DNA of 64,000 nt. Origin: Gammaproteobacteria bacterium (lineage in GTDB: Bacteria > Pseudomonadota > Gammaproteobacteria > Pseudomonadales > Pseudohongiellaceae). The translations under genes were made by a program, and so were the position numbers. Shown piece by piece: positions 53,701 to 62,766 of this stretch; positions within the stretch are counted from its first letter, which is position 1; every line of letters begins with the position of its first letter. Below the pieces are notes generated by a model, which was given only the letters and a program-made list of their open reading frames with translations, was not told the origin of the DNA and made no database searches. The stretch covers positions 22,760 through 86,759 of the forward strand of contig VYCF01000011.1 of NCBI GenBank assembly GCA_009844085.1, read 5' to 3'.

Positions 53701-54931
53701 TGTGTACGCTGCCGTCGGCGTCGATTCTCCAGGGCTGGATCGAATTGTCCTGGCCTTTCACCCTGACCGGCTGATCCGGCGGCTGATTCCAGAACGCAGC
53801 GACCTGGGCGCGGCTCGGCTGTATCTGGCCGAGTTCGTCAGTGCAGCGGGATTGCAGTTCACACGCGTTACCGTCCCAGGTCCAGTTCATGCTGAAGCGG
53901 GTATGCGCCATGGGCTGGGGTTCGCCGCGGATATCGGCGTCCTGCCAGGTGCGGCCGCCATCGGTGGAGATTTCCACTCTGGCGACCTTGCCGCCCCCCG
54001 ACCAGGCGAGGCCACTGACCTCGTAGAAACCAGGCTCGGGAAGCCGCTGGCTGCCTGAAGGGAAAGTTATGACCGATTTCGGGCCGATCTGGTAGCCGAG
54101 CGCCGCGGTCGCCGGATCCTGGGTCAGATGCCCGTAATCGTTGTAAGTCATGTAGTACTGGTCGACGACCTTGATCCGGCGCAGCCACTTGACGTTGAAA
54201 ATGCCCTCGAAGCCGGGAACGAGCAGGCGCAGCGGGTAGCCCTGCTGGGGACGCACCGCCTCGCCATTCATGCCGTAACAAAGGATGCAGTCGTCCATGG
54301 CCTTGTTGATCGGAATCGTCGAAGCCCCTTTCACTTCCTCGACGCCTTCCGCCACGATCCACTCGCCGCCGTCCTGCACGCCGGCCTCTTCGAGCAAGGT
54401 GGACAACAACACGCCGGTCCATTCAGCGCAACTCGTCATGCCGTGAGTCTCCTGCACCGTGGTGTGGCTGCTGCGGGAGCGATTGCCCGCGCATTCGATG
54501 AAATGCAGACGCGTCACCGATGGAAAACGCCGCAGTTCCTCCATGGTGAATACGAGTTCCCGGTCCACCAGGCCGTGAATCATCAGCCGATGATTGGCGG
54601 GATCGATGTCCGGCACGTACGAGCCGCGCGTGGTTCCCACGTAATGCAGCGACGATGGCGTGATGACTCCAACCGATTCCTGCAGCGGAGCCGCGATGTG
54701 AAAATCGAGGCCGAAAGCGTCGGGCGAATGTCTGCCGCCATGGGGTATGCGTTTCGAATCTTCGAATCGCGAGCGTTTGCCATAGGCGACGAGATCGTCG
54801 GTGCCGACGATCATTCCCTCGGGGTCCGGCAATTGCCCGGATGCCGGTTTTGCCGCGGCGAGGCCCAGTCCACCGGCCAATGCTGCTCCGCGCTTGAGAA
54901 ACTCCCTTCGATCAGATTGTTTGGAACTCAT
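53687..54931 (-). CDS. soxC: SoxC-like sulfite dehydrogenase (molybdopterin) subunit, Tat-exported
   Basis: Molybdoenzyme of the sulfite oxidase family, 414 residues. The twin-arginine signal SDRREFLKRGAALAGGLG is followed by the SUOX core, with the Mo-binding Cys in HFIECAGNRS, then PINKAMDDCILCYGMNGE and the dimerisation domain starting near IGPKSVITFPSG. HYVGTTRGSYVPDIDP is characteristic of SoxC. No soxXYZAB genes are in the window, so this pair probably oxidises sulfite or an organic sulfur compound on its own. First gene of the leftward operon. Confidence 0.9.
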   Translation of the reverse strand: MSSKQSDRREFLKRGAALAGGLGLAAAKPASGQLPDPEGMIVGTDDLVAYGKRSRFEDSKRIPHGGRHSPDAFGLDFHIAAPLQESVGVITPSSLHYVGTTRGSYVPDIDPANHRLMIHGLVDRELVFTMEELRRFPSVTRLHFIECAGNRSRSSHTTVQETHGMTSCAEWTGVLLSTLLEEAGVQDGGEWIVAEGVEEVKGASTIPINKAMDDCILCYGMNGEAVRPQQGYPLRLLVPGFEGIFNVKWLRRIKVVDQYYMTYNDYGHLTQDPATAALGYQIGPKSVITFPSGSQRLPEPGFYEVSGLAWSGGGKVARVEISTDGGRTWQDADIRGEPQPMAHTRFSMNWTWDGNACELQSRCTDELGQIQPSRAQVAAFWNQPPDQPVRVKGQDNSIQPWRIDADGSVHNAIA

Positions 54932-55024
54932 TGTCCTCTCCCGCTTGAACGAAGTGCGTATCGAGACTTTGCATCAGGTACTATGTAGCCTAATTCTCGG
55001 ACCACGGCAAGAAGAGATAGCAAA

Positions 55025-55978
55025 ATGATCAATCCGCGCAAGCTTTCGACCGCTGTTTTGTTAACGGGCCTGACGGTGTTGTCGGGCCAGGTCGCGCAAG
55101 CCCAGGTGGGCTTTGCCGATGCCGCGCTTTCCATCGAGCACGTCGCCGGAAACGTCTACATGGTGCAGCGGCCGGGTGGCGGCGGCAATATCGGCGCGTT
55201 CATCGGACCCGATGGCGTCCTGCTCGTAGACTCGCTGTTCGCGCCGATGACCGGGAATCTGGTCGAGGTGGTAAGCGAGGTGACCGACAGCGAGATTCGT
55301 TTCCTGATCAATACCCATATTCACGGCGACCACGTCGGCGGCAACGCGAACCTTGCCGAAATGGGCGTAGTGATCTTCGCCCACGACAACACCCGCGTGA
55401 AATTTCTCGAAGAGAGCAGTCATTTTCCGCGCGGCGGAGGCAGTTTCGCGCCCCGGCAGCCGGTGGCGGCGCGGCCCGTGGTGACCTATAACGATGCGAT
55501 CTCGTTTCATCTCAATGGCGAGGAAGTCCATGCTTTTCTCGCCCCGCCCGCACACACCGACGGCGATACTTTCGTGTATTTCCCCGAATCCGACGTGCTG
55601 CATCTCGGCGATGTGTTCCGGACCACCAGCTATCCGATCGTCGACAAGTTCAACGGCGGCACCTTGCGCGGAACGATTGCGGCTCTTGACCTGGCCATCG
55701 ACATGGCCGGCCCTGATACAAGGGTCATTCCCGGTCATGGTCTCGAAGTCGTCGGACGCGCGGAGATGGTGGAATTCCGCGACATGATCCTCGATATCCG
55801 CGACCGGGTGTACGCCATGATTCGCCAGGGCTTGCATCTCGATGAAATCATGGCCGCTCAACCGGCCGCGGCCTATGACGCGAAATGGGGCCAGGAAGCG
55901 AGCTGGACCGCGATCGATTTCGTTCCGCTTGTCTATTACGAACTCGGCGGAGCGGGCCGGCTGGAAGATCGGCAATAA
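55025..55978 (+). CDS. exported metallo-beta-lactamase-fold hydrolase
   Basis: Zinc hydrolase of 317 residues with a signal peptide (LSTAVLLTGLTVLSGQVAQAQ). The metal motif is NTHIHGDHVGG (His98, His100, Asp102, His103), with later ligands in APPAHTDGD and HLGDVF, and a His in IPGHG. The family includes periplasmic lactonases and the quinoprotein-relay zinc hydrolases often found beside PQQ genes, which suits the divergent SoxC/PQQ operon 93 bases away. Confidence 0.88.
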   Translation: MINPRKLSTAVLLTGLTVLSGQVAQAQVGFADAALSIEHVAGNVYMVQRPGGGGNIGAFIGPDGVLLVDSLFAPMTGNLVEVVSEVTDSEIRFLINTHIHGDHVGGNANLAEMGVVIFAHDNTRVKFLEESSHFPRGGGSFAPRQPVAARPVVTYNDAISFHLNGEEVHAFLAPPAHTDGDTFVYFPESDVLHLGDVFRTTSYPIVDKFNGGTLRGTIAALDLAIDMAGPDTRVIPGHGLEVVGRAEMVEFRDMILDIRDRVYAMIRQGLHLDEIMAAQPAAAYDAKWGQEASWTAIDFVPLVYYELGGAGRLEDRQ

Positions 55979-55990
55979 CGGGCCAGGCAA

Positions 55991-57001
55991 ATGAACAGGA
56001 TCAGCATCCGGTCGCTTGCGCTGACCGTCATTTCGTTCGTCATGCTCCTGCCGTTGGGAAACGCCCTGGGCCAGACTCCCGAAGACGAGTTCGCGATCAC
56101 GCTTCCCAGCGCCAGAACCGAACTCAGGGAAGCCCCATCCGAACGTGAGTTGCAAGCTCCGACCCAGGTGGTCGTATTGGGCACCGGCACACCGATACCC
56201 GACGCCTTCCGGGCAGGCTCAAGCATCGCGGTCATACATAAGGGCGAAAGCTATCTGTTCGACGCCGGCGCCGGCGCGGTGCGGAACGCTGCCATCGCCC
56301 GCTACAAGTACGACATCCCTTCGCTATATCCGAGCCTGATCTGCTGCGTATTCTTCACGCATCTGCACAGCGACCACACCATGGATTTCTCCGAACTCGC
56401 ACATACGATGTGGTGGCGGCGCAACGCCGGACTCAGGGCATGGGGGCCCGAGGGCATCGAGCGGATGGCAAACGGTTTGCTCGAAATGAATTCGGTCGAC
56501 GTCGACTTGCGAACCGGCGGGTTGCAGCCGGTCCAGAACCCGGACGGCTTCCGGGTCGCTGCCCGAACCATCGAGTCCGGCATATTGCTGGAGAAGGACG
56601 ATCTCGTGATCGAAGCATTCGTCGTCGACCATGGCGACATCCACCCCGCTTACGGTTTCAAGGTGACCACCGACGACCTTTCGCTCGTGATCAGCGGAGA
56701 TACGGCCTATAGCGAGGCAATCGTGGAAAAGGCGCAAGGCGTGGACCTGCTGTTTCACGAGGTGATAAGCCAGCAGGGTCTGTTGCAGAACTCCCCCGGA
56801 TTCCAGCGCTACCACAATAGCGCGCATACCACGTCGGAAGAATTGGCGCGGTTGGCGAACATCGCCCGGCCCGGCCTGCTCGTGCTGTATCACGGACTGT
56901 TTTACGGCACCGAAGAAGAATTGGTGCTCGACGAGATAAGCGCCATTTACGACGGCGAGGTCATTCTCGCCGAGGACCTGGACGTTTTCCCGCAACGTTG
57001 A
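55991..57001 (+). CDS. exported RNase Z/arylsulfatase-like metallo-beta-lactamase-fold protein
   Basis: The 336-residue protein has a signal peptide (LALTVISFVMLLPLGNALGQ) and a second type of MBL fold: VVLGTGTPIPD, FTHLHSDHTMD, VVDHGDIHPAYGF, ISGDTAYS and a final YHGLF. This layout matches the AtsA/RNase Z subgroup. Starts 12 bases after the preceding gene, so both are probably co-expressed. Substrate unknown. Confidence 0.86.
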   Translation: MNRISIRSLALTVISFVMLLPLGNALGQTPEDEFAITLPSARTELREAPSERELQAPTQVVVLGTGTPIPDAFRAGSSIAVIHKGESYLFDAGAGAVRNAAIARYKYDIPSLYPSLICCVFFTHLHSDHTMDFSELAHTMWWRRNAGLRAWGPEGIERMANGLLEMNSVDVDLRTGGLQPVQNPDGFRVAARTIESGILLEKDDLVIEAFVVDHGDIHPAYGFKVTTDDLSLVISGDTAYSEAIVEKAQGVDLLFHEVISQQGLLQNSPGFQRYHNSAHTTSEELARLANIARPGLLVLYHGLFYGTEEELVLDEISAIYDGEVILAEDLDVFPQR

Positions 57002-57018
57002 CCCTCCTCCTTAATTGT

Positions 57019-57039
57019 AAATGCGAATCTTTATCATTT
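57019..57039. promoter_or_regulatory. Fur box upstream of the TonB receptor gene
   Basis: A 21-base near-palindrome (5' half AAATGCGAATC, 3' half TTATCATTT) matches the Fur consensus well on its right half and partly on its left. It lies about 95 bases before the receptor start in an AT-rich island, implying iron repression of the downstream pair. Confidence 0.7.
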
Positions 57040-57132
57040 GTATTTACATCGGAGAGCAATTCCTCTAGTATCCCCTCGCGTTTGAATCGCTGAGCCAGGC
57101 CGGCCGGCGAAAACGTAATGATGGGGAACGAT

Positions 57133-59382
57133 ATGAACGAAGGAAAAATGGCCGCGCAGCGCGCGTGGTCGGGCGGAATGTCCGCCATGGCAAGGAATTT
57201 GCACCTGGCGGGCATCGCCCTGGCGCTGGCGGCGCCGGCGTCGGCGCAGGATACCGGCGACCGTATCGAGGAATTGATCGTCAATGCGACGCGGCTGCCG
57301 CGCACGATCGAGAATATCGCCGGCACCGTTTCGCTGATCACGGCGGAGCAGATCGAACGCGAAATGACCGAGGATCTCGACGACCTCGTGCGATTCCAGC
57401 CCGGCGTTTCGATCAGCACCGCGAGCAGGGGAGGCAACGAAGGATTCAGCATTCGCGGAATCGGCGGCAACCGGGTGCTGACGATCGTCGACGGCATCCG
57501 CAGCAACGACATTTTCGAGGCCGGACCGGCGACCTACGGCAGGGACAGCATCGATACCGACAACATCAAGACGGTGGAATTGATTCGCGGCCCCGCCTCG
57601 GTGCTATATGGCGCCGACGCGATCGGCGGCGCGGTCATTCTGACCAGCAGGGAACCGCGGGATTACCTGGAAGCCGACCGCAACACCTATTTCAATCTGC
57701 GCGCGTCCACCGCCGACGCCGACGAGCAAACCCGCGGCGGATTCACGGCCGCATTGCAACGCGGCGATGTCGGCTTGCTTGCGCAATACACCCATCGGGA
57801 ATTCGCGGAACAGGACGTCAACGGCCCCGGCAGGCTGAATCCGCAGGACGGCTCGTCCGACAGCCTGTTGCTGCAACTTTTCTGGGAGCTGTCGCCCGGT
57901 CATCAACTGCAATTGAGCCTTGACGGCTATGCCGATGAGATTGCCACGCAACTGGACTCCGATATCGGCCGAACCGTTTCCGAATCGATGGGTCTGGACG
58001 ACACCGAACGGCTCCGCACCGGCATACGTTATCGATGGCAGGCCGGACTGGCCCTGTTCGACGACCTCGACATCACCTACAACCGGCAGGATACCGATGC
58101 CACCCAATTCACCGAACAAACGCGCACGAGTTATTCCTTCATCGACCCTCGCAACCCGCGCAGCTATGGCGGCGCCAACGCGTTGCGCGAGACGACTTTC
58201 GAGTTCAATCAGCAGACCACGGCGCTGAACCTGAATCTGCGCAAGACCGTCGAGACGGGTTCGATAATTCACTCATTTGCTTACGGCGGCAATTTCGAGG
58301 AAACCGATACCCGTCGACCGCGCAACCGCTGCGAGGAGAACCTGAGCAATGGCCTAACGACTTGCGCAATCTCGGAGTTTCCCTTCGCTCCGCCCGAAGT
58401 CTTTCCCAACAAGACCATTCCGGACACTTCGACCGACCGTTCCGGGTTCTATCTGCAGGACGAAATGGTATTCGGAAACAGCGGCTTCACGCTGATTCCA
58501 GGCGCGCGTTACGACCGCTACCGGATGGACGCGATGCCGGATCCGACGCTCGACGGAACCGGCCAGGTCAGCGGTTACGGTTTCCCCGTCGAGTCCATCG
58601 ATGAAGGCGCGCTTTCGCTGAGCCTGGGCGCCTTGTACGACTTCAACGAAACCTGGTCGATGTTCGCGCAATACGCCGAAGGCTACCGGCCGCCGAACTT
58701 CGCCGAAGCGAACCAGTCGTTCGTCAATCTGGGCTTTCAATACGCCACTGTTCCCAATCCGGAACTGGAAGCGGAAAACAGCAAGGGGCTCGAATTCGGC
58801 CTGCGGGCGAATCTCGACAACGCGTTCCTGAGCGCCGCGGTGTACCGGAATCGTTACGACAACTTCATCGAGAACTCCTTTGTCGGAGTCCGTGGGCCCA
58901 TCAGCCTGTTCCAGAACCGGAACATCGAAGAGGTAGAGATCAGCGGGGCCGAATTCAACGCCCGGTTCATGCTCAACGAACAATGGCAAGCGCGCGCTGC
59001 CCTCGCCTATGCCCGTGGTGATAACAAGACCGCTTCGACTCCCCTCGATTCTGTCGACCCGCTCACTGCCGTGGCCGGGCTCGGATATACCGCGATCTCA
59101 AGTCGCTGGGGTGGAGAACTGCTGCTTACGGCAGTTGGCGAAAAGGACCGTGTTTCGGCCCCGGACCGCGTAACCGCCGACAGTTACGGCATCGTCGACC
59201 TGATCGGATACTACAACTTCTCCGATTCGGCGCGGTTGCGCTTCGGCGTATTCAACCTGTTCGACGAAACGTACGCGCGCTGGATAAACATCAGCAGCCT
59301 GAGCGCCGATTCGATCTCCGCGATCGAGAATGCCCAACAACCCGGAACCAATTTTCGCGCCGGCTTGCAAATCGAGATCTAG
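57133..59382 (+). CDS. TonB-dependent heme/hemoglobin-type receptor
   Basis: Outer-membrane receptor of about 749 residues. ATG at 57133 follows GGGGAAC; an ATG at 57118 is the alternative. A signal peptide (LAGIALALAAPASA) precedes a TonB-box-like EELIVNATR, the plug domain (VSISTASRGGNEGFSIRGIG, VELIRGPASVLYGADAIGG) and the beta-barrel. YAEGYRPPNF and VPNPELEAENS correspond to the FRAP and NPNL boxes of heme receptors, pointing to heme or hemoprotein uptake. Expression is likely Fur-controlled. The next gene encodes a CbiX-like lipoprotein. Confidence 0.88.
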   Translation: MNEGKMAAQRAWSGGMSAMARNLHLAGIALALAAPASAQDTGDRIEELIVNATRLPRTIENIAGTVSLITAEQIEREMTEDLDDLVRFQPGVSISTASRGGNEGFSIRGIGGNRVLTIVDGIRSNDIFEAGPATYGRDSIDTDNIKTVELIRGPASVLYGADAIGGAVILTSREPRDYLEADRNTYFNLRASTADADEQTRGGFTAALQRGDVGLLAQYTHREFAEQDVNGPGRLNPQDGSSDSLLLQLFWELSPGHQLQLSLDGYADEIATQLDSDIGRTVSESMGLDDTERLRTGIRYRWQAGLALFDDLDITYNRQDTDATQFTEQTRTSYSFIDPRNPRSYGGANALRETTFEFNQQTTALNLNLRKTVETGSIIHSFAYGGNFEETDTRRPRNRCEENLSNGLTTCAISEFPFAPPEVFPNKTIPDTSTDRSGFYLQDEMVFGNSGFTLIPGARYDRYRMDAMPDPTLDGTGQVSGYGFPVESIDEGALSLSLGALYDFNETWSMFAQYAEGYRPPNFAEANQSFVNLGFQYATVPNPELEAENSKGLEFGLRANLDNAFLSAAVYRNRYDNFIENSFVGVRGPISLFQNRNIEEVEISGAEFNARFMLNEQWQARAALAYARGDNKTASTPLDSVDPLTAVAGLGYTAISSRWGGELLLTAVGEKDRVSAPDRVTADSYGIVDLIGYYNFSDSARLRFGVFNLFDETYARWINISSLSADSISAIENAQQPGTNFRAGLQIEI

Positions 59383-59405
59383 GCCGCAATTCAAGGAGAA
59401 ACATC

Positions 59406-60371
59406 ATGGAAAAAGAACAATTCGCGATGAAATCGATTCGCCGGTTGCCGATTTTGGCAGCCTTGTTCACGCTCGCCTCCTGCGTCGCGATTCCGGTGGC
59501 GGAAAGCGACAACCTTGCTGATGAATTCAACTTCGGCGTAATGGTCATGGCCCATGGGGGCAGCGATGAATGGAACGCTCACCTCGCGGAAGCAATCGAA
59601 CCTCTGCAGGAGCGCTATCCGGTGGAAATGGCCCTGGGCATGGCGGACGCCGGCTCCATCGAGGACGCCATACGCAGACTTGAATCCCGGGGCGTGAATC
59701 ACGTCGGCGTGGTGCGGGTATTCGTCTCAGGTGAAAGCTGGTATGACCGGACTTTGCAGATTCTCGGCGTTCAGGACGGCGCTCCGCCCCGGCCGGACCC
59801 GGAGCGGCTCGAGGAAATCCGGGCCGAAATGAGGATGCCGATGGGATTCTGGAAAGTCGATACCGAACTGGCGTTCCACGTCAGCGTCGACGGTTTGGCG
59901 GATGCCGGGGAAATCGACGAAGTAATCACTTCCAGAGTCCGCGGCCTCAGTTCGGATCCGGCAAACGAAGTTGCCGTAGTCATAGCCCATGGCCCGGGCG
60001 ACGATGACGAAAACCGGCGCTGGCTCGAAAAGATTTCCGAGCGAACCGGGAACGCCGGCGAGCAACTGGGATTGCGCGAGATACGGGTTTTCACCTTGCG
60101 CGAGGACTGGCCCGAGAAAAGGAACGAAGCGGAACAGGAAATCCGCTCTTACGTCGAACAGGCGAATTCACAGGGTTTGACCCCGATAGTCGTCCCGTTT
60201 CGCTTGCAGGGATTCGGACCCTACGAGCGCGTACTCGATGAACTCGACTATCGCGCCGACGGTCTCGGCCTGTTGCCGCACGAAAACGTCGGTTTATGGA
60301 TTTCCAGCCAAGCGGATTTGATGGAAGCGGAAGCCCTGGCCCACCACCAGTACATGGCCGGAATTCCGTAG
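59406..60371 (+). CDS. CbiX/SirB-like chelatase-fold lipoprotein
   Basis: The 321-residue product has a lipoprotein signal (LFTLASC, lipidated Cys26) and two similar lobes, each opening with an AHG turn: VMVMAHGGSDEW (His50) and VAVVIAHGPGDD (His195). This two-lobed pattern is that of sirohydrochlorin/cobalt chelatases, whose His residues bind metal. Start at 59406 follows AAGGAG, 23 bases after the receptor stop. Chelatases of this fold are cytosolic in most bacteria; a lipid-anchored copy next to a heme receptor suggests handling of tetrapyrrole or iron at the periplasmic face. The assignment is by pattern only. Confidence 0.7.
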   Translation: MEKEQFAMKSIRRLPILAALFTLASCVAIPVAESDNLADEFNFGVMVMAHGGSDEWNAHLAEAIEPLQERYPVEMALGMADAGSIEDAIRRLESRGVNHVGVVRVFVSGESWYDRTLQILGVQDGAPPRPDPERLEEIRAEMRMPMGFWKVDTELAFHVSVDGLADAGEIDEVITSRVRGLSSDPANEVAVVIAHGPGDDDENRRWLEKISERTGNAGEQLGLREIRVFTLREDWPEKRNEAEQEIRSYVEQANSQGLTPIVVPFRLQGFGPYERVLDELDYRADGLGLLPHENVGLWISSQADLMEAEALAHHQYMAGIP

Positions 60372-60437
60372 AAGCCTGCCGCAGCGCCGGACTTGTCATA
60401 TCATAGGGCGCGCTGACAAGTCCCAGGCAGAAATCGA

Positions 60438-61802
60438 ATGAAAAACGTGCCCGTCATCGACGCGCGGCAGGCCGCCGCCAAGGTTCGTTCCGGCGACAAG
60501 CTGCTGGTCGGCGGTTTTGGCATGACCGGAACTCCGGTCCACCTGTTGCACGCGCTTGCCGAAACCGGCGTCAGGGATCTCGTCTTCATCGGCAACAACA
60601 TCGGCGAGCCCGGCCTCGGCGGCAGCCGCTTGCTGCGCAACGGGCAGGTCCGCAAGGCGGTGGGCTCTTTCTTCACCAGCAATCCCGAAGCCGTCGCGGC
60701 GGCGCACGCCGGCGAGATCGAAGCCGAACTGATTCCGCAGGGAACCTTCTCCGAAGCTCTTCGTGCGGGCGGGGCCGGCCTCGGCGGATTCTTCACCCCG
60801 ACTTCCGCCGGCACCTTGCTGGCCGAAGGCCGCGAGACCCGCCTGATCGAAGGCCGCGAGATGGTTTTCATCGAACCCATCAGGGGCGATATCGCCTTCA
60901 TTCGCGCCAGGCGCGCCGACACGGCGGGCAATCTTCAATATCGAATGACCGAAAACAATTTCAATCACGCGATAGCGACCGCGGCCGGGACCGTGATCGC
61001 CGAAGTGGAGGAAATCGTTCCCGCAGGCGAGATCGACGCGGACGCCGTCCATACGCCGGGCTGCTTTGTCGATTACCTGGTGCAGGCTAACGTGCGCCTT
61101 GAACATCTCGGCGTTTCGGCTTCGATCAAGGACAGCGGCAAGAAAGTGAACGCCAGGCGCATGGCCATGGCCAGGGCCGCCCTCGGACTATTGCGGCGCG
61201 GCGATGTCGTCAATCTCGGCGTCGGCATTCCGACCCTGGTCGCCGATCTGATTTCACCGGAGGACGGCATCATCCTGCATTCCGAAAACGGCATGTTGGG
61301 CATGGGTCCCGAACCGGCCGAGGGCGGCGCCATGGAATACCCGGTCAACGCCGGCAAGATTCCGGTCACCGCCCTGCCCGGCGCGAGCTATTTTGACAGC
61401 GCCAGCTCGTTCGCGATGATCAGGGGCGGGCACATCGACGTCGCGGTCATGGGCGGCCTGCAGGTCGATCAACATGGCAATCTCGCCAACTGGGCCATAC
61501 CGAACAGCCCCTTGCTCGGCGTCGGCGGCGCAATGGATCTCGCGAGCGGGGCGAAACGCCTGGTCGTGACCATGACCCATACGAACAAGGACGGCACGAG
61601 CAAGGTAGTGGAAAACTGCGATCTGCCGCTGACGGCCCGCGGCGCGGTAAACGTCCTGATCACCGAACTCGCGATTTTCGAATTCGACGGCGGCGGCATG
61701 ACGCTGAGCGCATTGATGCCCGGCAGTTCGATCGAACACGTGAAGCGGCATACGACCGCGAATTACCGGATTTCCGACAGCCTCGAAACCGCTGCCGGGT
61801 AG
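60438..61802 (+). CDS. fused 3-oxoacid CoA-transferase (alpha and beta subunits)
   Basis: Family I CoA-transferase of 454 residues carrying both subunits in one chain. The alpha half has [16 protein letters not shown] and IGNNIGEPG; the beta half carries the catalytic Glu283 in [10 protein letters not shown] and [13 protein letters not shown]. It activates short keto acids using acyl-CoA, feeding ketone-body or 3-oxoacid catabolism. Its TAG stop lies directly before the left end of the IS element, but the C-terminus looks complete. Confidence 0.92.
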   Translation: MKNVPVIDARQAAAKVRSGDKLLVGGFGMTGTPVHLLHALAETGVRDLVFIGNNIGEPGLGGSRLLRNGQVRKAVGSFFTSNPEAVAAAHAGEIEAELIPQGTFSEALRAGGAGLGGFFTPTSAGTLLAEGRETRLIEGREMVFIEPIRGDIAFIRARRADTAGNLQYRMTENNFNHAIATAAGTVIAEVEEIVPAGEIDADAVHTPGCFVDYLVQANVRLEHLGVSASIKDSGKKVNARRMAMARAALGLLRRGDVVNLGVGIPTLVADLISPEDGIILHSENGMLGMGPEPAEGGAMEYPVNAGKIPVTALPGASYFDSASSFAMIRGGHIDVAVMGGLQVDQHGNLANWAIPNSPLLGVGGAMDLASGAKRLVVTMTHTNKDGTSKVVENCDLPLTARGAVNVLITELAIFEFDGGGMTLSALMPGSSIEHVKRHTTANYRISDSLETAAG

Positions 61803-62766
61803 TGTATCAGTTTGACTTTTTGTAGCGAGTACCCGACTTGGGTCCGGGCTTGGCCGGTTCCGGGGCCATTTCGTCGATCAGGCCGACGATCCACTCGCAA
61901 TCACGCAACTTTGTCTCGATCCCCGCATCCATCGCGGGCGTGACCTTCAACGTCTTGTGAATCCGGCAGAAGTTGTAGTGCAAGGCGAACAGGGAAACCA
62001 TCGCGGCGTGTTTCTCGATCCGCTTGCTGAATGCGTTGGTAAGCCGAGTGAAGCGGCGAACGCCCATCCGCATCGTGAGATTGTGGCGCTCGACGTAGGT
62101 TGTGTTTGCCGATGACAGATCCGGTTCGCCCTGCACCTTCCGCTTTTCGATCTTCGTGCAAACCGAAGGGCTGTACTTGCGTTCCTGCTCGCAGCCGCCG
62201 CTCATCTTGGCGTATTCCTTGATGACCTGGGCGTAGTCCACGTCCGCGCCGAAGGATTCCTCTATCGCCTCGACGTAGGCTTTCAGACCATCAGTGGTAA
62301 TTTGCGGTCGGCCTTCCAGCCGCTGGCGCAGGTCGTCCATGACGGTCAATGCCGACTGGCCGTCCCGCTCGTTCGTGACGTGGTAGGAAAGCATCAGCTT
62401 GGAATCCGCGTCGATGGCCGTCCAGGTCCAAACGTCGCCCGCTTCCTTCGGCGCTTTCTTTGCTCGCGGGACCATCTTCTCTTTCGCGTAGCAGAATGAC
62501 CAAATTTCGTCGCACTCGATACGGCGGTTGCCCTTGATGCCGCGAACGTGCGCATCGTGGTAGGCCGCGCAAGCGTCGCCCGCATCGTTCAGCAGCTTGG
62601 CAACCGTGTTGATGGATACGCCGGTAATCCGGGTGATTGAGCGCATCGACATTCCCTCGACCAGCATCGAGAGGATTTGCGCCCGCTTTTCTGTGGATAG
62701 CTTGTTCATGGGCTTAGTATCCCTGATCCAAGCGAAAAGATCAAGCATTTTTGTCAGTTTGATTGG
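61803..62766 (-). mobile_element. IS1-like insertion sequence (ends uncertain)
   Basis: One transposase gene fills the element. The nine bases TCAGTTTGA occur in direct orientation at 61807-61815 and 62754-62762, the size of a target duplication for IS1 relatives, but the left copy includes the transposase stop codon, so they may instead be part of the element ends. Imperfect inverted matches (TCAGTTTGAC against TCAAACTGAC) also exist at the edges. It separates the CoA-transferase from the methyltransferase gene by inserting between their stops. Confidence 0.65.
61807..62709 (-). CDS. IS1-family-like DDE transposase
   Basis: The 300-residue product has an N-terminal helix-turn-helix (EKRAQILSMLVEGMSMRSI, TGVSINTVAKLL) and an RNase H-like core with CDEIWSF (first Asp), TTDGLKAY (second Asp) and VERHNLTMRMG (Glu). 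The end, ALHYNFCRIHKTLKVTPAM, is typical. ATG at 62709 is preferred; a start at 62748 lies near the element edge. The frame is intact, so the element may be active. Confidence 0.88.
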   Translation of the reverse strand: MNKLSTEKRAQILSMLVEGMSMRSITRITGVSINTVAKLLNDAGDACAAYHDAHVRGIKGNRRIECDEIWSFCYAKEKMVPRAKKAPKEAGDVWTWTAIDADSKLMLSYHVTNERDGQSALTVMDDLRQRLEGRPQITTDGLKAYVEAIEESFGADVDYAQVIKEYAKMSGGCEQERKYSPSVCTKIEKRKVQGEPDLSSANTTYVERHNLTMRMGVRRFTRLTNAFSKRIEKHAAMVSLFALHYNFCRIHKTLKVTPAMDAGIETKLRDCEWIVGLIDEMAPEPAKPGPKSGTRYKKSN

